A stretch of DNA of 64,000 nt, taken from Rhipicephalus microplus. Taxonomy: Eukaryota; Arthropoda; Arachnida; Ixodida; Ixodidae. The stretch spans positions 206,953,101 through 207,017,100 of the forward strand of contig NC_134701.1 of NCBI RefSeq assembly GCF_043290135.1. The letters run 5' to 3'. How positions within the stretch are numbered: the first letter of the stretch is position 1; each line of letters starts with the position of its first letter. Position numbers and translations under genes: made by a program. Shown here in pieces: positions 31,004 to 42,310 of this stretch. Under the pieces are notes generated by a model. That model was not told the DNA's origin and searched no databases. It saw only the letters and a program-made list of their open reading frames with translations.

Positions 31004-32562
31004 TGACGTCAGACAAAAATTGAGCCTTATCAGGGGTGATAAGGACATCAACTTTTTCGACTGCTTTAAGACAGACATTGCGGAAAAGCCAACATATCAT
31101 GGTTAGCTTCAGCTCAGGAGACTAATATAAACGTACATTATAACCTTCCTTGCACGGTGTGACGTGAGACAAAAGTTGGGCTTTATCAGGGGTGATAAGG
31201 GCCTCAACTTTTTCGGCGGCTTTTTGACATTCGATGAGGGAAAGACAACACATCAGGGGAAGCTTCAGCTTTGGAGGTTCTAATATAAATGCACAGTATA
31301 TCCTTCGTTGCACGGTGTGACGTAATACAAAACTTGAGCTTTATCAGGGGTGATAAGGACCAAAACTTTTTCGACTGCTTTTAGGCATACATTGCAAGAA
31401 AGCCAACCCATCAAAGAAAGGAGCTTTAGGTCGGGGGACTGTAACATAAACGTACATTGTAACCTTGCTTGCATGGTGTGACGTCAGACAAAAGTTTGGC
31501 CTTATCAGAGGTGATAAGGGCCTCAACTTTTTCAGCTGCTTTTTTGACAATCAATGCGGGAAAGCAAATGCATCAGGGGAAGCTCCAGCTGGGGAGGCTT
31601 TAATATAGACGCACAGTATAACCTTCTATGCAAGTTGTGATGTCAGATAAAAGTTGAGCCTTATCAGGGGTGATAAGGGCCTCAAATTTTTCGACTGCTT
31701 TTCGACATGCACTGCGAGAAAGCAAACGCATCAGGGGAAGGTTCAGCTTTGCAGGTTTTAATATAAATGCACAGTATATCCTTCGTTGCAAGGTGTGACG
31801 TAATACAAAACTTGAGCTTTATCAGGAGTGATAAGGGCCTAAACTTTTTCGACTGCTTTTGTACACAGATTCCAAGAAACCAATCCCATCAGGGGAGCTT
31901 CAGCTCGGGAGACTCTAACAACAACGTACATTATAAACTTCAATGCAAGTTGTGATGTCAGACAAAAGCTGAGCCTTATCAGGGGTGATAAGGGCCTAAA
32001 CTTTTCCGACTGCTTTTAGACATATATTGTGGGAAAGCCAATCCTGCAGGTGCAGCTTCAGCTCGGGAGACAAATATAAACGCACAGTATGTCCTTCGTG
32101 TCATGGTGTGACGTCAGACAAAACTTGACCTTTACCAGGGGTGATAAGGGCCTAAATTTTTCGACTGCTTTTAGACATACATTGCGGGAAAACAACTCGT
32201 CAGGGGCGGCTTCATCTCGAGTGACTCTAACATAAACGCACATTATAACTTACCACGCATGGTGCGACGTCAGGCAGAAGTTTAGCCTTATCAGGGGTGA
32301 TAAGGACCTCGACTTTTTCAGTTGGTTTTTGACATTCAGGTCGGGAAAGGCAACGCATCAGGGGAAGCTTCAGCTGGGGAGGCTTTAATATAGACGCACA
32401 GTATAACCTTCATTGCAAGTTGGGACGTCAGACAGAAGTTGAGCCTGATCAGGGGTGATAAGGGCCTTAACTTTTTCGGCTGCTTTTTTTGACATGCCTT
32501 GCGGGAAAGCCAACGCATCAGGGGAAGCATCAGCTTGGGAGACTCTAGAATAAACGTTCAGC
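31004..32562 (-). repeat. Tandem array of the ~158-bp unit, reverse block (about 10 units)
   Basis: The unit is the same as in 30,100-30,933 but inverted. Successive gtgtgacgtcagac-type starts lie at about 31,001, 31,157, 31,315, 31,476, 31,635, 31,793, 31,950, 32,106, 32,262 and 32,420, a spacing of 156-161 bp. cttatcaggggtgataagg is strongly kept in nearly every unit, more so than the rest. No ORF runs through more than about one unit. Confidence 0.9.
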
Positions 32563-32699
32563 AATGTGTATGTAAACATGTAGCATGAGAGTATGAGACT
32601 GACGCGCAGCCTATTGCACTACCGAGGCGGACTTGTAGCATAACTTCCCTAGGAGCCCATAGAAGGCCAATTTGTGAACCCTCTTTTTCTAAAAAAAAG
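32563..32699. other. Junction between the array and the palindrome
   Basis: No repeats or genes recognised. Confidence 0.4.
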
Positions 32700-32710
32700 C
32701 TTCAGAAGAG

Positions 32711-32785
32711 AGCACAGCGGGATTCGAACCAGCGACCTTCTTGTTATGAAAAGAACACTTAGCCCCTACACCACTGGCACGTCAC
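32711..32785 (-). repeat. tRNA-like sequence, left end of palindrome
   Basis: The minus strand contains a D-arm-like gtgtaggggctaagtg, a potential anticodon stem-loop ttctt/aagaa around ttcataac, and an intact B box (ggttcgaatcccg). The CAT in the loop suggests a Met-type ancestor. The acceptor stem is poor, so it is treated as tRNA-derived. Confidence 0.6.
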
Positions 32786-33110
32786 AAGAGCATGCAACCT
32801 GCAATGCTAGGACAACCTTCGTCTTTCAGAACTTTTCAAACTGGCAACAGCATATGACCTTCCAAAAATGCATGAAAACTGCACCTTCATTGGGTAATCG
32901 ATGCAATTACGTATAGTGGCTCCACCAGGCAATGAGCCATATTAGGGGCGAAGCTCCTCAGGCCGTGGATTGTTCCCTCCTGCGTATGTATGTATGTAGC
33001 CACCATTTACTTGCTGAATAGCTGGCGTTGTGTGTATATGTCTTTCGGAATAATACAACTACATGACGTTTGTGGTTTTCCCGGCATATTCATGGAGTGA
33101 ATGATGAGGA

Positions 33111-33377
33111 TTGGGTCAAAGCGATCGTCCGTCTATGCAGCCGTAAACTCGCATTGACAGACAGACGGACGGACACAAGCACGGACGCATAGATGGACGC
33201 ATGAATGGGTGGACGGATGGAAGGATGGACGGGCAGACAAATGGACGGATGGGCGCACGGAAGCATGGGCTGACAGGCTGATGAACTATTGCACGGACGG
33301 ACGGATGTACGGGCAAACGGATGAGTGCAAGGACGGTTGGACACGCGGATGGACAGATGGATGTTTCACCCGAATCT
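33111..33377. repeat. Degenerate tetranucleotide core of the palindrome
   Basis: Interrupted gacg/gatg repeats, similar in kind to 7480-7660. Confidence 0.8.
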
Positions 33378-33705
33378 TTGTCATTCACTCCGTGGATGTG
33401 CTGTGAAAACCACGAAAGCCATCTAGTTATGATATTTCCAAGGACACAAACACACATCACCACCTATTGAGCAAGTTATAAATTAGAGGTGGCTACATAC
33501 ATCGGATGAGAGAACGACCCACGGCCTAAGGAGCTTCGTCCCTAATTATACGCCTCGTTGGCTAGTGGAGCCACTATACGTAATGGCATCGACTCCCAAT
33601 TCAGGTGCAGTTTTTTATTCATTTTTGAAGGGTCATATGCTGTTAGCAGCTTGGAAAGACCTAGAGGACGAAGATGAACCTAACGTCAGGTCGCACCCAC
33701 TTGAG

Positions 33706-33780
33706 ACGTACTAGTGGCCGAGGGGTAAAGTGTTTGTTTCATATCCGAAAGGTCGGTGGATCAAATCCCGCTGTAGGTCC
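33706..33780 (+). repeat. tRNA-like sequence, right end of palindrome
   Basis: Mirror partner of 32,711-32,785: tagtggccgaggggtaaag, a loop with tttcatat, then gtggatcaaatcccg. The B box is more degraded than in the left copy. Confidence 0.55.
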
Positions 33781-33800
33781 CATTTGTAACTTGAATTTTT

Positions 33801-34084
33801 AAAAGCTTTAAAAAATTTGGTGAAGTTTCGTCCCACGCCACCTTGTGGAAACTTGGCAACATGGGGCCCCCCGGCATCACGATCCGGTGTTGCTGTAGTG
33901 GGTGACACCTATTAAAATTTTTTGCTTTTACTTACAAAATAAAGAGAACCACCACAAGTGTATGGCGTAGAAGGTCCACATGCAATGTTGCTCTCAGCAT
34001 TACTTCTGTCCAGTTTGAGAAATCATGGAACAGCAGGTGCATTTTAATTTCAGCTGTGATGTGTCCGGGTGGCTTCGAGGTGTT
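33801..34084. other. No recognisable gene
   Basis: Contains the cggcatcacgatccgg neighbourhood at 33,870; no feature assigned. Confidence 0.35.
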
Positions 34085-34375
34085 TCAGCAATGCAAGCCT
34101 TGTAATTCGAACCAGCAACGTTTTGGTTATGAACTGAAGGCCATAGAAGCTCGGCTACCAGCATGGCACAGGATGCATTGTTTAGAAGCTGGTCTGTTCA
34201 CTACTGCCAGCCATGATTAAATATAAAGGAATGGACTGCAGCTTTTTAGGTTCCCGACCAACATCGCCTAGTGGTTTTGATTTGTTTGAACACTAATGAC
34301 TGTGCGATTTCAACCAGCACCCATTCAGTTTAAACATAGACACCTTACCAACTGCACTGCGGACTTGAGAACATG
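34085..34375 (-). repeat. Two tandem tRNA-like units
   Basis: On the minus strand a unit near 34,095-34,170 has ctggtagccgagcttctatg, a loop ttcataacc and ctggttcgaattac. It closely resembles the left end of the palindrome. A second unit near 34,303-34,372 (gcagttggtaaggtg ... gctggttgaaatcg) follows. Both are degenerate. Confidence 0.55.
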
Positions 34376-34874
34376 GCTTAGAGTTTGGTCTGAATACATA
34401 ACGCAGCCCATCCTTCAATAGTAAATGCTAGATTTGCGTGGCCTCCTAGAAGATACGGAAAAGATATAGCTGCTGGAAATATCAAGTTTTGTGATTATTT
34501 TTCAATTTGTTAGGGTGTTTACAGAATCGATTTATTTGCAGGTTCGCCTTTAAAATGGTAAAGTACTTGCAAACCTTCAGTGTTTCGATTTCTTAAACTT
34601 TGCTAGCGGGCTGACAACATTGATTTGCTGACTACTCTTCAAAGAAGGTATGCTTATACAGTATACTTACAAATTGATATTTTAAGACACAGTCTACCCA
34701 TGTTGCACCAAGCCACGATGCTGTAAAAATAACACGAAGCGTAAAGGAACGCACAAGCGATAATGTCATCAAACCTTATTCCTCGTTATTGAAATCCAAA
34801 TGGCCCGAGATGCGAAGCTTAGTTATAACGACGCCAATACAGTTCATACCGCCCTGTTCACGTGTAATCGAACA
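34376..34874. other. No recognisable gene
   Basis: AT-rich; nothing recognised. Confidence 0.35.
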
Positions 34875-35293
34875 TTATCGATGCCCATGCACCGTGCGGT
34901 TCATCGTGGGGTGAAGAAGTACCGATCGTAACGGGAATAGAAACCCTGGGCAAGGCGCTGCCTCAACCTCCGGCCGCGACCCTGGAGGGTGAGGCGGCCC
35001 GCTGCTGTCCGGATGCTGCTGCACATTAAAACCGGCCGGAGGAGAAAACGGAATGTCCGGCGCACCCGGTATGCACGGTGGTACCACCGGGGTTGGCAGC
35101 AGCTGTTGTGAGACGGTAGCATGGCGATAGGCAAATTTTGAACGGCGCTTCGAGTTGGGCGGCATCGGCGGGGTTGGCTCCTCGAGAGAGACCGTCTCGG
35201 CCTCGTGTCCCAGTTGCAGCGCCAGGCTACGCTTCTCCTTCTAGATTGTCACACGGCTGGCGAAGTCCTTAATGCCGGCCAAGGCCACCACCT
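34875..35293 (-). pseudogene. Candidate terminal exon of an unidentified gene, with nonsense codon
   Basis: On the minus strand a good acceptor (cgtgcttgttctcag) opens a frame of about 140 codons, starting VVALAGIKDFASRVTI, then a TAG at about 35,246, then KEKRSLALQLGHEAETVS. A proline-rich region (PVVPPCIPGAPDIPFSPP) leads to a stop at about 34,875. GC content is well above the flanks and codon usage looks exonic. I do not recognise the family. A shifted frame in the last third (GFYSRYDRYFFTPR) also looks protein-like, so a frameshift may be present. Likely a pseudogene exon, or a real one with an assembly error. Confidence 0.4.
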
Positions 35294-35294
35294 G

Positions 35295-36144
35295 AGAACA
35301 AGCACGGCAGTCGTGAGAGAACTCGTCAGTGGTCGATATTCGAATAGCGATACACCCCTAGGACACTAGCTCCTAAAATATAGGTGTCTTTATAAAAAGA
35401 TAATTCGGGTAATTAGTTTCACTTATTGCAAAGTACTACGCTTGACCACGTTTTATTTTTTTAGTGGCGTGAGTACCGAGTGGCACTCTCGCTTGTCTTC
35501 CGAGTACTTCCGGTCATGCACTTACTTCCGTTTTTCCGAATATACGAAAAAAAAAGCCTTCTATAGAATGAAAATCGAACGTTCCGGTTCAAGTTGAGGG
35601 ATATACTGGGATACACGTGCTGCAGAGACATAAGTTTGTTCCGCATGCCATTCAGTTGTCAAAATAATTAATGGCAAATAATTGTGTTCATGAAAAGGTT
35701 CTGAGCAGCTGGTGCCATTGCGGCACCTAGAATGAGCAGATATCGACAACGTGCTATTTTCAACTAGACCTTCAAGATGCGCTCATGCAACTTAAGAAAC
35801 ACAGTTAGCCCAGGGCACACGAAAGCCGACATGTATCAATACACCAATTGAAAAGAAAAGGATGAATAAGATGGGCTTCCTCATTTCATAATCTTCGGTC
35901 AATGCATGAGAAACGCAGTGTTTTTTTCCGACTGCAGTGGACATGTAGGCAAAACTGGGAAGCGTATATAAATGCGTGCTTCGCTGCAAATGTCGTCGAA
36001 AGACCGTAGTCTCCTGCCGGCCGTACTACACGAGTCCTGATCTCATCTGCGGCATACATGAACGCCATCTGGCAGTGGCATCGAGAAACGAACTTGCGCA
36101 AAACATAGGAGCACTCCCAGGTGGCAGCACCTCATCTTCGGTAG
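35295..36144. other. No recognisable gene
   Basis: Around 35,985-36,080 there is a dispersed repeat sharing ctgcaaatgtcgtcgaaag with about 6794. No exon is seen. Confidence 0.4.
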
Positions 36145-36605
36145 CATAGAGTTTTCCAAACTTAACTAGAGGGTACTCTGGCGCTGCGATCGTTCAGCGA
36201 ACATGGAAATGATGGGTAGTACGCACATTTGCCTAGTCTTCATACTTGCGGGCGGAGAATCGTACTTGCGGCTTCATTTATTGCTGTGTTTCAGTTTTGT
36301 TTTGAAAGAAAAAACAAACCCTTTTCAACTTAGTGACTTGATTCGAAATGATAAGCCTAAAAGAATAAGGTTGTGAAGCGCAAACGGTGAACATTTGCTA
36401 ATTTATGTTTTCATGAAAAAACAGCTTCAAGCCACACGGACACACATGGAGCCAGAAGCAGGCCAGAAGTACGAAAATTAGACAAATGTGTGTACTACCC
36501 CTCATTCCCATGCTCGCTGAAGCGCCGTGTGTTGCAGCTCCCATAGACACTAGCGCCAGAGCTCCCTCTAGTGTATATTGAGAAACTATGGGTGGTAGAT
36601 GATTT
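36145..36605. repeat. Inverted repeat, ~110-145 bp arms
   Basis: 36,149-36,255 and the complement of 36,455-36,600 share ctagaggg(t/a)(a/g)ctctggcgct, cagcgaacatgg/cagcgagcatgg, gggtagtac and acacatttg in the same order. The spacer is about 200 bp. No ORF. Probably a MITE or foldback repeat. Confidence 0.7.
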
Positions 36606-36659
36606 GATATTTTCATGCGTAGTGTCGTATTTATGTCGTACATACCGCCACACTCTCAA

Positions 36660-36770
36660 CGCAGCCTAAGGCCTTTAGAGTTACGTATGTACGTATTTTA
36701 TAGTAAATTAACACACTACCTAATACTCATGTGTGGATGTTGCGCCACAGATTTGCTTTTCGGTAGAAAA
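36660..36770 (+). repeat. Dispersed repeat (ttctagtaaacg family), copy 3
   Basis: Reads gttacgtatgtacgtatttt, then atagtaaattaacacac and ends near ggatgttgcgccacag. Collinear with 7160-7262 and the complement of 4622-4745. Confidence 0.55.
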
Positions 36771-39700
36771 TGTTCAGAAGTTTGAAAGCAGCCACCAGTT
36801 CAAGATGGCTGGGCGTTCAGTGAGAGCCTAAACTTTGGTCGGGTGGCTGAATTGCGTGAACGACGGGCAGGCGGAACGACGGACCGAAATTTCTGCGTTC
36901 AAGACTCCCACGAAAAACTATAATATTTCACATTAGGAAAACCCCGGAACTGGCAGCTGCATTGTACTTGTTTCACCACGGCAAGCTAAGACATAAAGGA
37001 ACTAAATTGTTGACTAACCCCAAATATCAGTCGGAATAAAACGTACCTCAACAGGACAGCGTTTTGTTCTTGGTTAAAGAATAAGAAAAAAACTATATTA
37101 TTGCGAAGATGTCCTAACTATTGTACCAGCTAGTAAAAATGTTCTTCACATACATGGAGCACATTAAACACTGAAACACCAGTGGACGCCATTTAAAATT
37201 TCTGAAACGGCCGCGAATTTTTTGATTTTTTTTGAAATTTGTTGAAGCCGCACTCGTAAACAAAAATTAGCGATTCGCGTGCAGAATATACAGTGCCGAA
37301 GCTTGAACAAGTGATGAAGGTCCCATATTCAGAAAATATCACAGTTGTGAGGAAGATGACAGGGAACACGCTACTTTGCGTTTAATGAGCGAGTACATGT
37401 AATTTACCGACATGAATGTGACGTACTGAATAGAAAGATATACCTCTGTGCTAGAACATTTATCGCTGTGAATACTTTTACGCTTGCGGGCAGCGCTCAG
37501 TCACTCTGGGCTTCAAAATTCAACTTCAGTGTCCTCTGATACAGCCCACGTCTGTACGCTGTATGCGTGCAGATGTGGCTATTCTCGACTAGTCATTGCC
37601 ACGTCAATACGTCAATACTCAACGACAGGCTTAACAGATCAGCACTATTTCAATTAATCTAATGACGTTACGGCCTGCCCTCCGGGATATGTGTTCGTAA
37701 GTTGCGCCCGAAATGTGAATTAGGATTGGCTGCAGATAACTGGTTGTGGATTGTTTATGCACAGCTATATGTGAATGCAGCGACAGTTGGGTAGATGTAC
37801 GTATACAGAAAACGTGGCTCCCGTATTCACAGAAAGCACTTACACAAAAATTATAGTGTGGTGGACAATGTGCTCAGGACACTAGAGATGTTATTAGTGA
37901 AAGTATCTGAACAATGACGAAAAAAAATAAAAGAAGGAAGAAAGGAAGGAACGCAACCTAGAAACAGTGGCGAGTCAGACGCCTTTCCGCTCGTTTGGCT
38001 GATTTTATCACGCAAAAGTTGGCGGAAGAGCAATGACACGGATGACGCTTATTCATGGGCAAGTGAAGTATGAATTTAAATCTTATTGAAACGCGCACTT
38101 TTGTTCCCGTTTTCACCAATAGTCGTTGTGTCAGCGTGATTTCCGTTACCACGCTCAGTGTGAGGCCTTCACAATATATCGCAACAATAATGTGTAAGAT
38201 TGTGCTCTGTAGTTATGGCTAAGTTCGCCTTTAATTTGTTCACGACTGTGCGTGTGCGGGGAAAATAATAAGACAGGAGTCGAAGGGTGAAAGAAATAGT
38301 GCCAAAGGAAGTGTTTCGACACTAACCGGGCCCTGAACGGCTGCAGCACCAGGGACCACAACAACTGTTATGTTAGAATTTCACAGAAGAAAAATTAGCT
38401 AATCTTGAAACGGCAAATAGGTTATGCGGCATCTCGCAAGCTGACGCAAAGGTCACAATCCTTGGCAACCAATAGTAAACAAAGCACCAACCAACGAGAA
38501 GCTTTGAGAAATAAATGTATAGATATATATAATGAGTATGGCGCCATTCGACTACTATAGTTTTCCATCGCGATATAACACAGTCGGTTTGCAAAGATTT
38601 TTAGCATTCTGCGACAAAGCACTCGTTAGAAGTCGTTCATTGAGAACTACTAAACAATACGCAATACGTTTAGCAGTTTACCAAGTGGCTGCAGTCAACA
38701 CTTGCTTAAAACTTCGAAGCTGTTCTGATCTATACCCACGGTAAGTCGGTAGGTGTCGTGGTCAACATTGTCTACTGGTAGTCGGCGGTCTGCGCCGCAA
38801 ATCAAAATCAAAGGCATTCTACACCACAACAAAATAAGCATGACACAAACACTAAGAACACTAGAAGCGACACGAGAAGCACCAACATACTCTGTTGATT
38901 ATGTTTATTGAATGCTTAAACCTTACATTTGTTAATATGTGCTATAAAATCAGACAATAAGTGCTTGTCTGCGGTTTCTTTTCTTTTGATAATAAAAGTG
39001 ATGCTCGCACCTGAGTCATTTAATTGAAGTTGGTTTTAAGTTTGGTAGTGACGGCATTTCAAGTGCGTACGTAAGGGTAAAACGGTCGGAGCTGAACCCG
39101 ATCCCAACCTGGGGTCTAGGCTTGTCTTAAATTCAGCGCCAATGTGACGCCACATGGCTAGACGCAACCAGCGTTTTAAAGCAGTGGCGGTAGATGGCAG
39201 CCGTTGTCCACGCGGTTTCCGCCACGATACAGGGCAACGAACTTTAAACTTGGTGCCCGTCAATGGTCAAGCAAGAAAAATATCCCTGTCAAATTTACTC
39301 GGGTCCATAACACAAGTCTGAGTTACCGTGAAGATTACGTTTCGAGACGTGAAATGCTATGCAACAAAATTTGGAATCCTGGAATGCCTATGTACTGCAC
39401 GCATCGAGACTGATTCTGCGGAGACGGGACGTTTCGCGGGTGGTCTGTGGAGCAATGTAATGTAAACAAAGGTGATCTTTGAAGCTTACGAGTAGGAAAT
39501 GACGGGAATGAACGGTATTTAGTTTAGTTCGTGTATATTTGTAATATTCGGACAACGAATGATATTCGATGTTCACGGCACGATGACTAACCGATCGTCA
39601 AGACGGCCAAACAAAGCTAGCCATGATGTAAAGAAGAAAAAAAGAACAATAATAGAGAAAAAGAACAAAGAACAACAAAAATATAGTGTTGGATATCATC

Positions 39701-40199
39701 TTCTGGTGAGAGAATTATTCTTAACAAAATGCCTAGGGATCGCCTTTTTTTTTGTCAAGAATGCCTTGAGCTTGGACTAAGTCCAAGACCTTGACGACCA
39801 GCCTTGAAATATGCGAAAAGATTCTTGCCTTTCTCCATTAAATGTATAGACTTTTGCAGTGTTTAGTGCGCAAAACAAATAGTTGCCTTAGTGCGCAAAA
39901 CAAATAGTCGCATGCTTTGATAAAACATCATGATAGATTTTTGATAGAAAACATGGGGGGACTCCTAACCTTCGCCATTAAAAGTTGAAAGTGATAGCAA
40001 TACCATATCCCTGGTGCATACTTCAACCACTGAGAGTATACTTTTTAGCGCGACAGTGTTAAAAAGCTCAATTCACAGAAATGCTGGCGTCGGTGTCGGC
40101 GTCATTGGTTGCGAGCGAAAAATCATCATCCTATGCGTGACCAAAAAATCGAGAACGATGGAAATGAAATAAATAACAAGAATCCTGGTGTACCGTGAG
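36771..40199. other. No recognisable gene in about 3.4 kb
   Basis: AT-rich DNA without recognised exons, tRNAs or elements. Short ORFs lack domain resemblance. A small tata run occurs at 38,517-38,535. Confidence 0.35.
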
Positions 40200-40290
40200 C
40201 ATATAACTCGGTTCGCTTGGGTCGTAGTGGGGATCTAACTCGGGTCGTTTGCGTGTAAAAAGGGTATTCTACTCTCCACCCACGCATCTT
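40200..40290 (-). repeat. Weak tRNA-like sequence
   Basis: On the minus strand gcgtgggtggagagtagaat and, 40 bp later, gagttagatcccca resemble degenerate A and B boxes. Stems are not convincing. Confidence 0.3.
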
Positions 40291-40933
40291 TTTATTTATT
40301 TCAGACTTTATGTGCACAAACGCGTTGGACAGGCTTTGAATAAGACGAAAACAATACATACTGATCAATTCCTCGATCACGAATTCTACACCGAAGGCTG
40401 AGGGAGAGTGTGTTAGACCTTTCTCTGACGCACCACACTTTGAATGAAGTGGTCACGAACAGGCTGTACAACTTGGTTAACATTTCCGAATTTCGTTTTC
40501 GTTTTCCACAACGCGTAGGGTCCCCGGAGCATAATAAATCATATAGAATTCCCCCCAATAAACGTGTTCAGTATGTGCCGAGAGGCAACTCTTTCATTAG
40601 AGTGTGCTGTAGCACGTCCTAGTAGAATATGGAATCCCAACAGCCCAAGAATAAATGTTGTATCGGTTCTGGTTTTTGACATGAACTGCAATTGGTTGTC
40701 CAGGGTATGAAGAAGCCCTCATCGCTTCTCCAAGGGTTTCACAGGCAGCGTGTTTGTGTACAATATCAAAAAAGACTAACTGATGGTAGTACTAGCATAT
40801 TCCTTACTCTTTAAATAATCCTGTCCAGGGCTTCTAAGGTGGGAAAAACGGTATAACGGCACTGGTTACACACTTTAAACAAGACCTGTATGCAGTTTTT
40901 CTGGTTAACACTACACAAATACTCTTGAGTAAA
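40291..40933. other. No recognisable gene
   Basis: Nothing recognised. Confidence 0.35.
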
Positions 40934-41275
40934 TCAAGCACTCAACATCTTATACGAAGCGATCAGCTTTCGCAGATACCTTATTACAGGCCCACCTATG
41001 TTTTCACGTGAGGTCACGATAAATTCACAGCCTAACCTGAATGACGATGCGATGAAAAGGGTCGTTTTGATTTCACAAAAAAAAATGAAACGCGATACAA
41101 GCTGTCGCAGGAACAAGTGTGCTAACCCAAGTCCCCCTAGCTTGACTGAGCGAAAGAAATGCATGCGACTTGTTCGCTCCCAGGTGGATGCCCAAATAAA
41201 GACCGCAAAGAACTGATGAATTTTCTGAATATTGACTCGTGAGGCACATGTGCACAACACATTCATCACATACCA
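40934..41275 (-). mobile_element. LINE ORF2 fragment (post-RT region)
   Basis: The open minus-strand frame contains HQFFAVFIWASTWERTSR and SVKLGGLGLAHLFLRQLV, a pattern typical of the region after the RT palm in LINEs (W-x-S-x3-E ... GGLGL). The surrounding sequence is too decayed to define ends or clade. It would have been part of a reverse transcriptase protein. Confidence 0.7.
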
Positions 41276-42119
41276 GAACTTCGATATGAGATCCTCACTA
41301 GAACTTGAGATATTTCATTATTTTTGTTGCGTTTTTGTGGATTTTTCGCTCACGCACAAGATGATAATCTTTAACTCATAGCCAACGATGCTCAAGCCGA
41401 AATTTCCAGAAAGCGAGCTCTCTAACGCTATCACGTTAAAAGCTGTCAAGTCGGTAAGGAAACGACAGGGAAATCTCGGCTTGCACCTTGGCTTAAGGCA
41501 CGTGTTATCGCGTGCTCTTTCCAGCATGCGAGTGGTGCCATTATCACCACAAGGTGCGATAAACACGGGGCCGCGGCCCCGAGCAAAGGGTACGTGTGCT
41601 CGAGCTTGAAGGCCTCCCCGCAGGAAACACGGCTTATCCTAGCGGAACGGCGCTGCAATTAACGGGCATTTTGTTTCCCGTTCTCGGTGCTTCTCGGCGC
41701 GGCCGTATAATGATCGCTCCTTAATTATGAATGTGTATGCGCCAAACGGTGAGCAGCACGCCCCCGCGCGGCGTGCTGGTATCCGTGCTCGTTCGCGCTT
41801 CATCACAAAAAGTGACGCTACAACGCGAACAGGCGCTGCCTGAGATACGTCATGCGGGACGGCACTGAACTCTGAGAAAGAAAGTCTTCCGAAAAAGGCG
41901 TAATGGCAGTGCTTTACTCTATCGGCAACGAAAAGAAAACGGCGCTTAAACGAAGAGGACATATACGGAAGGCCCCAGAGGCACTATTTCTTCTATTCGT
42001 TCCTTAGGCACTGCTTGGTATAAAACACCGCCTGACCCAACGTCGTTCGCTGATGCAGTTACTTCTGCAAGTCGCAGCTGCCTGTTCAGGCTTTTACAGC
42101 GAAAGCCGCTATGAGATCA
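41276..42119. other. No recognisable gene
   Basis: A GC-rich patch at 41,560-41,850 has open frames on the minus strand but no family resemblance or splice support. Confidence 0.35.
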
Positions 42120-42310
42120 GAACATGGGTCAAGTGTTGCGCCATAGTTGTCCGCCGCCTCCGCCAGTGTCCGTAACCAGTATCACAAAAATTAAAATCAG
42201 GAAATGAAAAACACTAAGGACACAATTGGATTCGATACCGGGTCTGCTGTGTACCAGCCCAGTATTCAACCACTGAGCCACGCGTGTGCTGTAACTCATT
42301 TCCAAACTGG
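42120..42310 (-). repeat. tRNA-derived SINE-like remnant, distinct from Ruka
   Basis: On the minus strand gcgtggctcagtggttgaat is a good A-box-bearing D arm, and ccggtatcgaatccaattg a near B box at the right spacing. The following 80 bp has no similarity to the Ruka body. Probably a second tRNA-derived family. Confidence 0.5.

Larger units (their letters stand above)
32700..33800. repeat. ~1.1-kb palindrome with outward tRNA-like ends and tetranucleotide core
   Basis: The left arm (about 32,712-33,110) and the complement of the right arm (about 33,378-33,780) align along their whole length with scattered differences. Shared words include acagcatatgac, actgcacct, attacgtatagtggctccac, aggccgtgg, tatgtagccacc and ggagtgaatga. 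The core (33,111-33,377) is a degenerate gacggatgg-type tetranucleotide tract. Each outer end is a tRNA-like sequence pointing outward. No ORF of note. Structurally a foldback-like element, or a head-to-head duplication. Confidence 0.78.

Noticed and set aside
30100..32562. CRISPR-like array
   Set aside because: Units are long (~158 bp), diverged, without unique spacers, change orientation, and lie in eukaryotic DNA.
30586..32579. Series of similar 60-70 residue ORFs (KAVEKV, ITPDKAQ words)
   Set aside because: They arise from the ~158-bp tandem unit, whose length is close to a multiple of three. Frames are not maintained between units.
33090..33463. ORFs in the palindrome core
   Set aside because: Tetranucleotide-driven open frames.
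41639..41962. 107-codon minus-strand ORF in GC-rich DNA
   Set aside because: No domain, no splice context; not supported as a gene.
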